A stretch of 64,000 bases of DNA from Pseudomonas veronii (GTDB lineage Bacteria; Pseudomonadota; Gammaproteobacteria; Pseudomonadales; Pseudomonadaceae), in contig NZ_JYLL01000004.1 of assembly GCF_001439695.1 (NCBI RefSeq), positions 62,001 through 126,000 of the forward strand, in the 5' to 3' direction. The notes under the pieces were generated by a model. That model was not told where the DNA came from. It was given only the letters and a program-made list of their open reading frames with translations, and searched no databases. Positions 39,682 through 49,368 of the stretch are shown here, one piece after another. Within the stretch, counting starts at the first letter, position 1, and each line of letters opens with the position of its first letter. Made by a program: the position numbers and the translations under genes.

Positions 39682-41214
39682 ATGAGCCTCGAACCCTTGC
39701 TTGAAATGCAGGGCATCAGCAAAACCTTCAACGGTTTGCGCGTGCTCAAGAATGTCAGCCTGAAAGTCTACCCCGGCGAAATCCACGCCTTGATGGGGGA
39801 GAACGGCGCCGGCAAATCCACCCTGATGAAAATCCTCTCCGGCGCTTACCAGGCCGACCCGGGCGGCACCATCCGCATCGCCGGCCAGCCTGTCGCCACG
39901 TTCGACCCCGCCACCGCCAAAGCCCTCGGCATCGCCGTGATCTATCAGGAACTGAGCCTGTGCCCGAACCTGAGCGTGGCCGAGAACATCTACCTGGGCC
40001 GTGAACTGCGCCGTGGCTGGACCATCGACCGCCAGGGCATGCAGGCCGGTTGCGTGGAAGTGCTGCAACGCCTGGGCGCCGAGTTCACCGCGGCAACGCG
40101 GGTCAGCAGCCTGTCGATTGCCGAACGCCAATTGGTGGAAATCGCCCGCGCCCTGCATGCCCACGCCAAGATCCTGGTCATGGACGAGCCCACCACGCCG
40201 CTCTCGTCGCGCGAGACCGACCGCCTGTTCGCGCTGATCAAACAGCTGCGCAGCCAGGGCCTGGCGATCATCTATATCAGCCATCGCATGGCTGAGATCT
40301 ACGAACTGTCGGACCGGGTTTCGGTGCTGCGCGACGGCCAGTACATCGGCGAACTGACTCGCGACGCGCTGTCGGCCGAGGTATTGGTGAAGATGATGGT
40401 CGGCCGCGACCTCTCCGGTTTCTACAAGAAGGAACACGCGGCCTATGACCCTGGCGCGGTGGTGATGCGCGTGCGCGACATGGCCGATGGCAAACGCGTG
40501 CGCAACTGCAGCTTCGACCTGCATGCCGGCGAAGTGCTGGGCATCGCCGGCCTGGTGGGGGCAGGGCGCACCGAACTGGCGCGGCTGATCTTCGGCGCCG
40601 ACCCGCGCACCGGCGGCACCCTGGAAGTGGTGGGCAAGACCGTCACCCAACTGCGCACCCCGGCCGACGCGATCCGCGCCGGCGTGGTGTACCTCACCGA
40701 AGACCGCAAGGCCCAGGGCCTGTTCCTGGACATGAGCGTGGCCGACAACATCAATGTCTGCGCCTGTGTGCCGGACGCCCATGCCGGTGGCGTGCTCAAT
40801 CGACGGCATGCCGTGCAACGCTCGCAGGACGCGATCAAGTCGCTGTCGATTCGCGTGGCGTCGGGCAAGGTCAACGTCGGCGCGTTGTCCGGCGGCAATC
40901 AGCAAAAGGTCTTGTTGGCGCGGCTGCTGGAGGTCAAGCCGCATGTGCTGATCCTCGACGAACCCACGCGCGGCGTGGACATCGGCTCCAAATCCGAGAT
41001 CTACCGCATCATCAATCAACTGGCGCAGGCCGGTGTAGGCGTCGTGGTGATTTCCAGCGAGTTGCCGGAAATCATCGGCACCTGCGACCGCGTGCTGATC
41101 ATGCGCGAAGGCCAGTTGGTGGCCGAAGTCGGCGGGGCTTCGGGCCACGTCATTTCCCAGGAACGTATTATTGACCTCGCCACCGGTGGCGATCAGGTGG
41201 CTGCCCATGGCTGA
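39682..41214 (+). CDS. Sugar ABC transporter ATP-binding protein (RbsA-like, duplicated)
   Basis: A 510-residue ATPase with two nucleotide-binding domains in tandem, as in RbsA/XylG. The first has Walker [10 protein letters not shown] and a Walker B region [12 protein letters not shown]. The second begins about residue 260 and has [14 protein letters not shown] in place of a normal Walker A, with signature [15 protein letters not shown] and LDEPTRGVD. The degenerate second P-loop is normal for this family. AGGAG before ATG 39682 fixes the start. The permease gene overlaps the stop by 8 bases. The sugar is probably a pentose or polyol because a xylulokinase closes the operon. Confidence 0.93.
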   Translation: MSLEPLLEMQGISKTFNGLRVLKNVSLKVYPGEIHALMGENGAGKSTLMKILSGAYQADPGGTIRIAGQPVATFDPATAKALGIAVIYQELSLCPNLSVAENIYLGRELRRGWTIDRQGMQAGCVEVLQRLGAEFTAATRVSSLSIAERQLVEIARALHAHAKILVMDEPTTPLSSRETDRLFALIKQLRSQGLAIIYISHRMAEIYELSDRVSVLRDGQYIGELTRDALSAEVLVKMMVGRDLSGFYKKEHAAYDPGAVVMRVRDMADGKRVRNCSFDLHAGEVLGIAGLVGAGRTELARLIFGADPRTGGTLEVVGKTVTQLRTPADAIRAGVVYLTEDRKAQGLFLDMSVADNINVCACVPDAHAGGVLNRRHAVQRSQDAIKSLSIRVASGKVNVGALSGGNQQKVLLARLLEVKPHVLILDEPTRGVDIGSKSEIYRIINQLAQAGVGVVVISSELPEIIGTCDRVLIMREGQLVAEVGGASGHVISQERIIDLATGGDQVAAHG

Positions 41215-42196
41215 TTCGAACAACACAATGACCCTCCCGCCAATCGGCAAGGCCGAGCGGCTCAGGGAACTGATGCGCAGCGTCGGCATGTTGCCGGTAC
41301 TGGTCCTGCTGCTGGTGGGCTTTGCCCTGGCCAGTGAAAACTTCCTGACGGTGCAGAACCTGTCGATCATCACGCAACAGGCCTCGGTCAACGTGGTGCT
41401 GGCGGCGGGCATGACCTTTGTGATCCTCACTGCCGGCATCGACCTGTCCGTCGGTGCGATCCTCGCAGCGTCCGCCGTGGTGGCGTTGCAGGCCTCGATG
41501 TCGCCGCAGTTCGGCATGTTCGGGATTGCCGCCGGGATTGGCTTTGGCCTGTTGCTGGGCCTGGTCAACGGTGGGTTGATCGCGTTCATGCGCTTGCCGC
41601 CGTTTATCGTCACCCTCGGCGCGCTGACCGCCATGCGCGGCCTGGCGCGTTTGCTGGCCGACGACAAGACCGTGTTCAACCCCGACCTGCCGTTTGCCTT
41701 TATCGGCAATGACTCGATCCTCGGCGTGCCGTGGTTGGTGGTGATCGCGGTCGCGGTGGTGGCGTTGTCGTGGTTCATCCTGCGGCGCACGGTGATGGGC
41801 GTGCAGATCTATTCGGTGGGCGGCAACCCGGAAGCGGCGCGGCTTTCCGGGATCAAGGTGTGGAAGGTGCTGCTGTTCGTCTACGCGATGTCCGGTGCGT
41901 TGGCCGGGCTTGGCGCGGTGATGAGTGCTTCACGGCTGTTCGCCGCCAATGGCCTGCAACTGGGGCAATCCTACGAGCTGGATGCGATCGCCGCGGTGAT
42001 CCTCGGCGGCACCAGCTTTACCGGCGGCGTCGGCACCATCGGCGGCACGCTGATCGGCGCACTGATCATCGCGGTACTGACCAATGGCCTGGTGCTGCTG
42101 GGCGTCTCGGATATCTGGCAGTACATCATCAAGGGCATCGTGATCATCGGCGCGGTCGCGCTGGATCGCTATCGCCAGTCCGGTGCGCGGACCTGA
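41207..42196 (+). CDS. Sugar ABC transporter permease (RbsC-like)
   Basis: A 329-residue inner-membrane permease with about 8-10 helices. The conserved core [24 protein letters not shown] and the C-terminal [20 protein letters not shown] match RbsC/XylH. ATG 41207 starts inside the ATPase gene (8-base overlap); the upstream frame extension is rejected as coding for RbsA. It forms the membrane channel for sugar taken up by the RbsB-like protein. Confidence 0.93.
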   Translation: MADSNNTMTLPPIGKAERLRELMRSVGMLPVLVLLLVGFALASENFLTVQNLSIITQQASVNVVLAAGMTFVILTAGIDLSVGAILAASAVVALQASMSPQFGMFGIAAGIGFGLLLGLVNGGLIAFMRLPPFIVTLGALTAMRGLARLLADDKTVFNPDLPFAFIGNDSILGVPWLVVIAVAVVALSWFILRRTVMGVQIYSVGGNPEAARLSGIKVWKVLLFVYAMSGALAGLGAVMSASRLFAANGLQLGQSYELDAIAAVILGGTSFTGGVGTIGGTLIGALIIAVLTNGLVLLGVSDIWQYIIKGIVIIGAVALDRYRQSGART

Positions 42197-42230
42197 GTTC
42201 ACTCCTACAACAATCACAAGAGAGACCCAC

Positions 42231-43163
42231 ATGAACCTAAAACACATCTTTCCCGTCATTGCCTTGGCTGCCCTGATGTCCCAAGCCGTGGAAGCGCGTG
42301 AATTGAAAGCCCTGGGCATCAGCATGGGCTCGCTGGGCAACCCGTATTTCGTGACCCTGGCCGACGGCGCCACGGCCCGCGCCAAGGAGCTGAACCCCGG
42401 CGTCAAGGTCACGTCGGTGTCGGCCGACTATGACTTGAGCAAGCAGTTTTCGCAGATCGACAACTTCATCTCGTCCAAGGTCGACCTGATTCTGATCAAC
42501 GCCGTCGACCCCTCCGCCATGGCCTCGGCGATCAAGAAAGCCCGTGACGCCGGTATCGTCGTGGTGGCGGTGGACGTGGACGCCAAGGGGGTCAACGCGA
42601 CCGTGCAGACCGACAACGTCGAAGCCGGCAAACTGGCCTGCCAATTCCTGGTGGACAAGCTCGCGGGTAAAGGCAACGTGATTATCCAGAACGGCCCGCA
42701 AGTGACCGCCGTGACCGACCGCGTCAAAGGTTGCAAGGCCGCCTTGGCCGCTGCGCCGCAGATCAAAGTGCTGTCCGATGACCAGGACGGCAAGGGCTCG
42801 CGTGAAGGCGGCCTGAACGTGATGCAGGGCTACCTCACGCGTTTTGCGAAAATCGACGGTCTGTTCGCGATCAACGACCCCCAGGCCATCGGCAGCGACC
42901 TGGCGGCCAAGCAGCTTAAACGCAGCGGTATCATCATCACCTCGGTAGATGGCGCGCCGGATATCGAGAATGCGCTGAAGACCGACACCCAGATCCAGGC
43001 GTCCTCCAGCCAGGACCCATGGGCCATGGCGCAGACGGCGGTGAACATCGGCAATGACCTTCTCAACGACAAGGCGCCGGCCGAAACGGTTACGCTGCTC
43101 ACGCCCAAACTGATCACCCGCGACAACGTCGCGACGTACAGCGGTTGGTCGAGTAAACACTGA
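42231..43163 (+). CDS. Sugar ABC transporter periplasmic binding protein (RbsB-like)
   Basis: A 310-residue type I periplasmic binding protein. The signal peptide is MNLKHIFPVIALAALMSQAVEA (cleavage after ~22). Mature landmarks are GISMGSLGNPYFVTLADGA, DNFISSKVDLILINAVDPSA and FAINDPQAIGSDLAAKQL, all typical of ribose/xylose-type receptors. AGAGA precedes ATG 42231. The order ATPase-permease-receptor is less common than receptor-first. Confidence 0.92.
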   Translation: MNLKHIFPVIALAALMSQAVEARELKALGISMGSLGNPYFVTLADGATARAKELNPGVKVTSVSADYDLSKQFSQIDNFISSKVDLILINAVDPSAMASAIKKARDAGIVVVAVDVDAKGVNATVQTDNVEAGKLACQFLVDKLAGKGNVIIQNGPQVTAVTDRVKGCKAALAAAPQIKVLSDDQDGKGSREGGLNVMQGYLTRFAKIDGLFAINDPQAIGSDLAAKQLKRSGIIITSVDGAPDIENALKTDTQIQASSSQDPWAMAQTAVNIGNDLLNDKAPAETVTLLTPKLITRDNVATYSGWSSKH

Positions 43164-43184
43164 GTCATTGAGGGGGACAGCGCC

Positions 43185-44177
43185 GTGGTCACCATGGATG
43201 ACGTCGCAAGCAGAGCGGGGGTGTCGACGTCAACGGTGTCCCATGTGTTGAACGGCACCCGCAAGGTCAGCCCGGCCACGGTGCAAGCGGTGCAGCGCGC
43301 GATCCAGGAACTGGGTTATATCCCCAACACCCTGGCGCGCTCGCTGGCGCGTTCGAGCACCAACACCATCGGCGTGGCGATCTCGGCGCTGTCCAATCAT
43401 TACTTCAGCGAAACCGTACACGCGATCGAAACCGAGTGCGCCAAGCACGGCTACATGATGCTGTTCGTCGATACCCACGACGACCCGGAGCAGGAGCTGC
43501 GGGTGGTCACGGCGCTGCATCACCGGCGCGTCGACGGCATTGTGTTGGCGCCTTCGAACGGCTCGCTGGCCCTGGAGTATCTACGGGCCAGCGAGATTCC
43601 GGCGGTGCTGGTGGACCGGATGATGAGTGAGCAATTCGATCAGGTCGGGGTGGCGAATACCCAGCCCAGCCAGGCGCTGATTGCCCACCTGATCGCCCAT
43701 GGGCATCGCCGAATCGGCTTTATCGCCGGGCGCCCGGGGTTCAGCACCACGGATGAACGGGTGGCCGGTTACCGCGCGGCATTGGCGGCCGCGGGGCTGG
43801 CGTTCGATCCGCAACTGCTGGTCAACGGCGGCTCCAACACCGAACCGGCACGCCAGGCCACGGTGCAGTTACTGGGCCTGGCTGCGCCGCCGACCGCGAT
43901 CATGGCCGGCAACAACCTGATGACCCTCGGCGCCATGCAGGCCTTGCGCGATGCACATATCGAGGTGCCGGCGCAGATGGCGCTGGTGGGCTTCGATGAT
44001 TTTGATTGGGCGGATTTCTTTGTGCCGCGTCTGACGTTGATCGCCCAGCCGGTCCAGGCGCTCGGCGCTCGTGCGGTCAACCTGTTACTGCAACGCATGG
44101 CCGCACCCGATGCGCCGACCCGCAGTGTGCGTCTGGAGCCGACCCTGCAAATACGTAACTCCTGTGGCTGTGATTGA
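43185..44177 (+). CDS. LacI/GalR-family repressor of the sugar operon
   Basis: A 330-residue regulator. The N-terminal helix-turn-helix and hinge are complete: VASRAGVSTSTVSHVLNGTR, then LGYIPNTLARSLARSSTNTI. The effector domain is the RbsR/PurR periplasmic-binding fold (DRMMSEQFDQVGVANTQPSQ, GFDDFDWADFF). GTG 43185 is the likely start, 7 bases after AGGGGGA; ATG 43194 would be too close to trim the protein. It lies 21 bases after the receptor gene, so it is in the same operon as its probable targets, the two palindromes at 39540-39595. Confidence 0.92.
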   Translation: MVTMDDVASRAGVSTSTVSHVLNGTRKVSPATVQAVQRAIQELGYIPNTLARSLARSSTNTIGVAISALSNHYFSETVHAIETECAKHGYMMLFVDTHDDPEQELRVVTALHHRRVDGIVLAPSNGSLALEYLRASEIPAVLVDRMMSEQFDQVGVANTQPSQALIAHLIAHGHRRIGFIAGRPGFSTTDERVAGYRAALAAAGLAFDPQLLVNGGSNTEPARQATVQLLGLAAPPTAIMAGNNLMTLGAMQALRDAHIEVPAQMALVGFDDFDWADFFVPRLTLIAQPVQALGARAVNLLLQRMAAPDAPTRSVRLEPTLQIRNSCGCD

Positions 44178-44193
44178 TTGGAATGACTCGCGT

Positions 44194-45654
44194 ATGAACA
44201 CTGCTGTTTCCCTCGGCATCGACCTGGGCACCTCGGAACTCAAAGCCATCCTGATGGACGCCAGCGGCGCGGTGCTGGCTCAGGCCGGCGTGCGCTTGAG
44301 CGTCTCGCGCCGGCACGCCGGCTGGTCCGAACAGGCGCCGCAAGACTGGTGGCAAGCCTGTTTGCAGGCGCTGGATGTGTTGCGCGCTCATGAATCGTTT
44401 GCCCGTGTGGCGTGCATCGGCCTGTCTGGGCAAATGCACGGCGCGGTATTGCTGGGGGATGACGATCGCGTGTTATACCCGGCGATTCTGTGGGACGACT
44501 CGCGCGCGGTGGCCGAAGCGGCACAGCTCGGCCCAGGGTTTGCCGACGTCACCGGCAGCTTGCCCATGGCCGGCTTGACCGCGCCGAAACTGCTCTGGCT
44601 GCAACGGCATGAGCCCGAAGTGTTCAAGGCCATCGATTGCGTGCTGTCGCCCAAGGATTACCTGCGCCTGCGCTTGAGCGGGGAGCGCGTCAGCGAGATG
44701 TCCGATGCGGCCGGAACACTGTGGCTGGACGTGGCCAATCGTCAATGGTTCAGCCCCATGCTGCGGGCCACCGGCCTGGCGCCGGAACAAATGCCCAGGC
44801 TGGTGGAGGGCGGTGCGGCAAGCGCGTGTCTGACCGCCCGCGAGCTGGGTTTGCGCGCCGAGGTGGTGATTGCCGGCGGCGGTGGCGACAACCCGGTTGC
44901 GGCGGTCGGCATCGGCGCGATCAATGCCGGCGACGGTTTCATCACGTTGGGCACCAGCGCGGCGATTGTCGCGATCACCGACCATGCGGCGGGCAACCCG
45001 GCCAGCGCGGTACACAGCTTCTGCCATGCGCTGCCCGACCGTTGGTACACCATGGGCGCGATGCTGGCCGGCGCCAGTTGTTTGCGCTGGGTCACGCGCC
45101 TGACGGGCATGCCGGATGAACAGGCGCTGTTGGATCAGGTCCAGGCCCAGTTGCCCATCGGCCAATCGGTACCGCTGGACACGCCGTTGTTCCTGCCGTA
45201 CCTGGCCGGCGAACGCACCCCGCATAACGACCCCTTATTGCGCGGCGGCTTTATGAACCTGGGCCACGACTGCACCCCGGCGATGCTGGGGTATGCGGTG
45301 ATGGAAGGTGTAGGTTTTGGCCTGCTCGACGCGTTGCGCGCGGTGCAATCGAGCGGCGCCGACGTCACCGCCTGTGCGCTGGTGGGTGGCGGCGCGCGCA
45401 GTGAGTATTGGGCGCAGTTGCTGGCCAACATCCTGCAGCGGGAAATCTTCACGCTGCACGGCAGTGAACTGAGCGCGTGCGTCGGCGCGGCGAAGTTGGG
45501 CTTTTTGGCCATCGGGCAGGGCGCGGCGTTGCTCGCGGCGGGCATGCCGGTCAAGGCGCGGTATGTACCGGACGTGGCGCAACAGCCGGTGCTGGAGGCG
45601 CGTTATCGCAAGTTTCAGGGGCTGTTGGGCGCGGCCAAGGCTCTGCACGACTGA
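44194..45654 (+). CDS. xylB: Xylulokinase (FGGY family)
   Basis: A 486-residue sugar kinase. SLGIDLGTSELKAILMD is the N-terminal phosphate-binding loop, CIGLSGQMHGAVLLGDDDRV the xylulokinase-type substrate segment, and AGGGGDNPVAAVGIGAINAG with ITLGTSAAI the second ATP-binding half. It phosphorylates D-xylulose to xylulose 5-phosphate using ATP. ATG 44194 is chosen, 16 bases after the lacI stop; the longer frame overlaps that gene. No pentose isomerase or polyol dehydrogenase is in the operon, so the imported sugar is either xylulose itself or is converted by an enzyme encoded elsewhere. Xylulose 5-phosphate is also a phosphoketolase substrate, and one is encoded at 57.7 kb. Confidence 0.9.
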   Translation: MNTAVSLGIDLGTSELKAILMDASGAVLAQAGVRLSVSRRHAGWSEQAPQDWWQACLQALDVLRAHESFARVACIGLSGQMHGAVLLGDDDRVLYPAILWDDSRAVAEAAQLGPGFADVTGSLPMAGLTAPKLLWLQRHEPEVFKAIDCVLSPKDYLRLRLSGERVSEMSDAAGTLWLDVANRQWFSPMLRATGLAPEQMPRLVEGGAASACLTARELGLRAEVVIAGGGGDNPVAAVGIGAINAGDGFITLGTSAAIVAITDHAAGNPASAVHSFCHALPDRWYTMGAMLAGASCLRWVTRLTGMPDEQALLDQVQAQLPIGQSVPLDTPLFLPYLAGERTPHNDPLLRGGFMNLGHDCTPAMLGYAVMEGVGFGLLDALRAVQSSGADVTACALVGGGARSEYWAQLLANILQREIFTLHGSELSACVGAAKLGFLAIGQGAALLAAGMPVKARYVPDVAQQPVLEARYRKFQGLLGAAKALHD

Positions 45655-45674
45655 CTTGATCCGGCCCTGTGGGA

Positions 45675-45688
45675 GGGAGCTTGCTCCC
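45675..45688. repeat. REP-like GGGAGC palindrome
   Basis: GGGAGC-TT-GCTCCC within the sequence CTGTGGGAGGGAGCTTGCTC is the commonest form of the short Pseudomonas intergenic repeat. It lies between the convergent xylB and Lrp genes and may serve as their terminator. Confidence 0.6.
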
Positions 45689-45756
45689 GATAGCGGAGTG
45701 TCAGTCACTGCATAAGTGCCTGAACCACTGCTATCCCCACCTAAGGTTTGTCGGCG

Positions 45757-46197
45757 TTAGTCCGTCAGCGGTGGCAGGCGCCGCTTCACTGGGGTTTTCT
45801 TGACGATGGCGGTGTTGGTTTCGGCATAGACGTTGAGCCGATCCAGCAGGCTGTCGAGGTGGTCCATGGTGCGTACATGCAGGCGTGCGATGAAGCAGTC
45901 CTCGCCGGTGACTTTGTCGCATTCGGTGAATTCGGGGATGGCCTGGATCTGCCGCTCCACTTCCTGCAATTGGCCGGGCAGGGGACGGATACGCACGATG
46001 GCTTGCAGCAGGTAGCCGAAGTGTTTGGGGTCGATGTCGACCGTGTAATGGGTCAGCACGCCGCGCTCTTCCAGGCGGCGCAGGCGTTCGCCGACGCTGG
46101 GCGAGGACAGGCCGGTGATGCCGGCCAGGGCCTTGAGGGACAGCCGGGAGTCGTCCATCAAAGCGCCGATCAGTTGTTGGTCGATGGTGTCGATCAT
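45757..46197 (-). CDS. Lrp/AsnC-family transcriptional regulator
   Basis: A 146-residue regulator. The N-terminal helix-turn-helix is in DQQLIGALMDDSRLSLKALA, then GLSSPSVGERLRRLEERGVL. The C-terminal RAM domain binds an amino acid and forms the oligomer (VDIDPKHFGYLLQAIVRIRP, CDKVTGEDCFIARLHV). It is divergent from the EamA transporter, whose gap contains an inverted repeat, and probably controls that exporter in response to an amino acid. This regulator-EamA pairing is common in proteobacteria. Confidence 0.9.
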   Translation of the reverse strand: MIDTIDQQLIGALMDDSRLSLKALAGITGLSSPSVGERLRRLEERGVLTHYTVDIDPKHFGYLLQAIVRIRPLPGQLQEVERQIQAIPEFTECDKVTGEDCFIARLHVRTMDHLDSLLDRLNVYAETNTAIVKKTPVKRRLPPLTD

Positions 46198-46202
46198 GGT
46201 GT

Positions 46203-46250
46203 GCGCCTAATAAATAAAGGTCATTGAGGCTTTTCGCCTTTTTTAGGCGC
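46203..46250. promoter_or_regulatory. Inverted repeat in the Lrp-EamA divergent promoter
   Basis: GCGCCTAA (46203-46210) and TTAGGCGC (46243-46250) form an 8-bp dyad with a 32-base spacer that holds an inner AGGC...GCCT dyad and a T-run. It could be an Lrp-type operator spanning a promoter or an attenuator-like hairpin. Confidence 0.4.
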
Positions 46251-46306
46251 TGGAGCCGCGGCGAACCAGCTTGCCATAATTGAGCCTCACTTGAGGAGTC
46301 TCAATC

Positions 46307-47200
46307 ATGGATACATCCATCCGTCGCGGGTCGTGGGAAATGGTCGCCGCCATGCTGATCTCGGGCACCATTGGCTGGTTTGTACTGGTGTCGGGCGTAT
46401 CGGTGCTCGAAGTGGTGTTCTGGCGCTGCGTGATCGGGGCGCTGACATTATTGCTGGTGTGCGCGTTGCTCGGGTATCTGCGCCGGGACTTGCTCAGTTG
46501 GGCCGGGCTCGGCCTGGCGATGCTCAGCGGAGTGGCCATTGTCGGCAACTGGTTGCTGCTGTTCGAATCGTATTCCCGCGCGTCCATCGCCATCAGCACT
46601 GCGGTGTACAACGTGCAGCCGTTCATGTTGGTGATGCTGGCGGCGCTGTTTCTCGGTGAAAAGCTCAGCGTGCCGAAGCTGGCGTGGCTGAGTGTGGCAT
46701 TCCTCGGGATGCTGGCGATTGTCAGCGCCCATGGCAATCAGCCAACCGGCGACGATTACCTGGCCGGTATCGCCCTGGCCCTCGGCGCGGCGTTTCTGTA
46801 TGCGCTTGCCGCGCTGATCATCAAGCGCCTGAAGGCAGTGCCGCCGCATTTGATCGCGCTGATCCAGGTCACGACCGGTGCGTTGTTACTGGCGCCGCTG
46901 GTGCCGTGGCACAGTCTGCCGGTGGCGCACAACGCCTGGGCGGCCTTGTTGACGCTCGGGGTGGTACACACCGGTTTGATGTATGTGTTGCTGTACGGGG
47001 CGATCCAGAAGTTGCCGACGGCCATCACCGGCGCGTTGTCGTTTATCTACCCGATTGCGGCGATTCTGGTCGACTGGATTGCCTTCGGGCATCGCCTGGG
47101 TTGGCTGCAATGGCTGGGTGTCGCGGCGATTCTGTTGGCTGCCGCCGGGTTGCAAAGGGGCTGGTGGTGGCGCCCCAAAGCGGTGGTGCAAGTGCAGTGA
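46307..47200 (+). CDS. EamA/DMT-family transporter
   Basis: A 297-residue inner-membrane protein with ten hydrophobic helices in two EamA repeats. Landmarks are LISGTIGWFVLVSGVSVLEV at the N-terminus and TAITGALSFIYPIAAILVDW in the second repeat. The family mostly exports amino acids and related metabolites. GAGGAG upstream gives a clear start. Regulation by the divergent Lrp-type protein is likely. Confidence 0.9.
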   Translation: MDTSIRRGSWEMVAAMLISGTIGWFVLVSGVSVLEVVFWRCVIGALTLLLVCALLGYLRRDLLSWAGLGLAMLSGVAIVGNWLLLFESYSRASIAISTAVYNVQPFMLVMLAALFLGEKLSVPKLAWLSVAFLGMLAIVSAHGNQPTGDDYLAGIALALGAAFLYALAALIIKRLKAVPPHLIALIQVTTGALLLAPLVPWHSLPVAHNAWAALLTLGVVHTGLMYVLLYGAIQKLPTAITGALSFIYPIAAILVDWIAFGHRLGWLQWLGVAAILLAAAGLQRGWWWRPKAVVQVQ

Positions 47201-47242
47201 TCGAGAGCGGGCGCGCCGTTGCAGCGCGCCCGCGGTTCGATC
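47199..47242. terminator. Bidirectional terminator between EamA and rlhA genes
   Basis: An inner stem GCGGGCGCGC-CGTTGCA-GCGCGCCCGC (47207-47233) is nested in an outer GATCGA/TCGATC pair (47199-47204, 47237-47242). It lies exactly between convergent genes and overlaps the rlhA stop. T-runs are absent. Confidence 0.6.
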
Positions 47243-49229
47243 AATGCGGCGCGCGCGGGATGGTCTTGAGCAGATCGTCCGGGCTGATGTAGCCGACCAC
47301 GCTGCCTGGCTGCGGCAACCCGAGGATGTGCCCCTTGATCTTGCCCACCACATGCATTTCGCAAGGCTTGCAGTCGAATTTCAGGGTCAGCACTTCATCG
47401 CCATGGATCAACTGCATCGGCGCAACCTTGGTCTTCACCCCCGTCACGCCCTTGGCCTGTTTGGGGCAGAGGTTGAACGAGAAACGCAGGCAGTGCTTGG
47501 TGATCATCACCGGCACTTCACCGGTTTCTTCGTGGGCTTCGAAGGCCGCGTCGATCAGTTTCACGCCGTGGCGGTGGTAGAAATCCCGGGCCTTCTGGTT
47601 ATACACGTTGGCCAGGAACGACAGGTGCGCTTCCGGGTACACCGGCGGCGGGCTGGTTTCGGCCTTGCGCCCACCACGCGGGTGAGCGTCGATGCGCGCC
47701 GCTGTCAGCGCTTCGATCACTTCACGGCGCGCGGCCTTGAGCTGCGAGTTGGGGATGAAGAACGCCTGCGGCGCATCCAGCTCGATGGCGGTGGCGTGGT
47801 ATTCGGTGGTGCCCAGTTGGCCGAGCAGGTCACGCAGGGTGTCCAGCGCCTGTTCCGGCTTGTTGGCCGCGCCGAACGGGCCGGGCAGGGCGACGCTGGC
47901 GGTGATGCCTTCTTCGCTGGTGGCGTTCAGCTCCAGGCGCTCTTCGCGCAGTCGGGCGACCCACGACAGGCCGATCCGGCGCTCGGCGGAGGTTTTGAGC
48001 AGCGCCTGTTGCCAGTTGTGGTCGAGGTTGCGGTTCAGCGGGTGGTTGGGGCGCAACTGATGCAGGCCGGCCGGCATTTCGTTCGGCTCGACGCGATAGC
48101 GGTAGCGCTTCTCGCCGTCTTCCTCGAACTCGCCCTTGGCCTCGGCGATATTGGCGCGGAAACCCACCACTTCACGCTTGACCAGCACATTCAGGCCGTC
48201 GCCGTTGGACAGCGGCTCATGGGTGATCACTTGCAGGTCGCGTTTGCCGGCTTTTTCCACCACGCCCACCGGCAGGCCGGTGAAGGTCGGGGTGTCGAAG
48301 GCGCCGATGTCGATCTTGCGGTCGCTGACGAAATAGTCGGTGCTGCCCCGGTGGAAGGTCTTTTCCGGGTCGGGCAGGAAGAAATGCGCGGTCCGGCCGC
48401 TGGAAGCGCGGGCCAGGTCGGGGCGGTCTTCGAGGATCTCGTCGAGGCGCTGGCGGTAATAGGCGGTGATGTTCTTCACATAGCCCATGTCCTTGTAGCG
48501 CCCTTCGATCTTGAACGAGCGCACACCGGCATCGACCAGGGCGCGCAGGTTGGCGCTCTGGTTGTTGTCTTTCATCGACAGCAGGTGCTTTTCAAAGGCG
48601 ACGACGCGGCCTTGATCGTCTTTGAGGGTGTACGGCAGGCGGCACGCCTGGGAACAGTCGCCGCGGTTGGCGCTGCGGCCGTTCTGCGCGTGGGAGATAT
48701 TGCACTGCCCGGAGAACGCCACGCACAGGGCGCCGTGGATGAAGAACTCGATGGCGGCATCGGTTTCATCGGCAATGGCGCGGATTTCCTGCAGGTTCAG
48801 CTCGCGGGCCAATACCAGCTGCGAGAAGCCGGCCTGGTCGAGAAACTTGGCGCGGCCCAGGGTGCGGATGTCGGTCTGGGTGCTGGCGTGCAGCTCGATC
48901 GGCGGGATATCCAGCTCCATCACGCCCAGGTCTTGCACGATCAACGCGTCGACGCCAGCGTCGTAGAGCTGATGGATCAGCTTGCGCGCCGGTTCCAGTT
49001 CGTTGTCATGCAAGATGGTGTTGAGGGTGGTGAAGACGCGGGCGTGGTAGCGCCGGGCGAATTCGACTAACTGCGCGATATCGCTGACCTCGTTGCAGGC
49101 GTTGTGGCGGGCGCCGAAGCTTGGGCCGCCGATGTAGATGGCGTCGGCGCCATGCAGGATGGCCTCGCGCGCGATGGCGACATCGCGGGCAGGGCTGAGC
49201 AATTCCAGGTGATGCTTGGGCAAGGACAT
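47241..49229 (-). CDS. rlhA: U32-family protein, RlhA-like (23S rRNA C2501 hydroxylation)
   Basis: A 662-residue protein of the peptidase U32 family, closest by architecture to YdcP/RlhA, which is needed for hydroxylation of 23S rRNA C2501. It opens LELLSPARDVAIAREAILHG, then AIYIGGPSFGARHNA. The cysteine-rich centre (GALCVAFSGQC, RGDCSQACRLPY) may bind an Fe-S cluster. Conserved FKIEGRYKDMGYVKNITAYY follows. The C-terminal ~100 residues add two more cysteine pairs (TKHCLRFSFNLCPKQ, FDCKPCEMHV). ATG 49229 is preferred; the frame extends 22 codons upstream without support. The peptidase name is historical. Confidence 0.87.
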   Translation of the reverse strand: MSLPKHHLELLSPARDVAIAREAILHGADAIYIGGPSFGARHNACNEVSDIAQLVEFARRYHARVFTTLNTILHDNELEPARKLIHQLYDAGVDALIVQDLGVMELDIPPIELHASTQTDIRTLGRAKFLDQAGFSQLVLARELNLQEIRAIADETDAAIEFFIHGALCVAFSGQCNISHAQNGRSANRGDCSQACRLPYTLKDDQGRVVAFEKHLLSMKDNNQSANLRALVDAGVRSFKIEGRYKDMGYVKNITAYYRQRLDEILEDRPDLARASSGRTAHFFLPDPEKTFHRGSTDYFVSDRKIDIGAFDTPTFTGLPVGVVEKAGKRDLQVITHEPLSNGDGLNVLVKREVVGFRANIAEAKGEFEEDGEKRYRYRVEPNEMPAGLHQLRPNHPLNRNLDHNWQQALLKTSAERRIGLSWVARLREERLELNATSEEGITASVALPGPFGAANKPEQALDTLRDLLGQLGTTEYHATAIELDAPQAFFIPNSQLKAARREVIEALTAARIDAHPRGGRKAETSPPPVYPEAHLSFLANVYNQKARDFYHRHGVKLIDAAFEAHEETGEVPVMITKHCLRFSFNLCPKQAKGVTGVKTKVAPMQLIHGDEVLTLKFDCKPCEMHVVGKIKGHILGLPQPGSVVGYISPDDLLKTIPRAPH

Positions 49230-49368
49230 AGTTTTTTTAGTCAGGCTTGTCACGGTCGAGGCGCGCATTGTAGCCGTGAAACGCCTGACCGGCACCTACC
49301 GCAGGGCCGCCGGCGGGCTTGGCCTGCAAGGTGCCAGGCCAATGACGGGTGTTTCAATCGACGCGGGT

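Noticed and set aside
39676..41790. 704-residue open frame opposite the sugar transporter genes
   Set aside because: It mirrors rbsA/rbsC-like genes, is rich in Arg/His/Ala/Gln as expected of GC-rich antisense, and matches no protein family; the sense genes are secure.
46983..49070. 695-residue open frame opposite rlhA
   Set aside because: An antisense shadow of rlhA with low-complexity composition and no ribosome site or domain.
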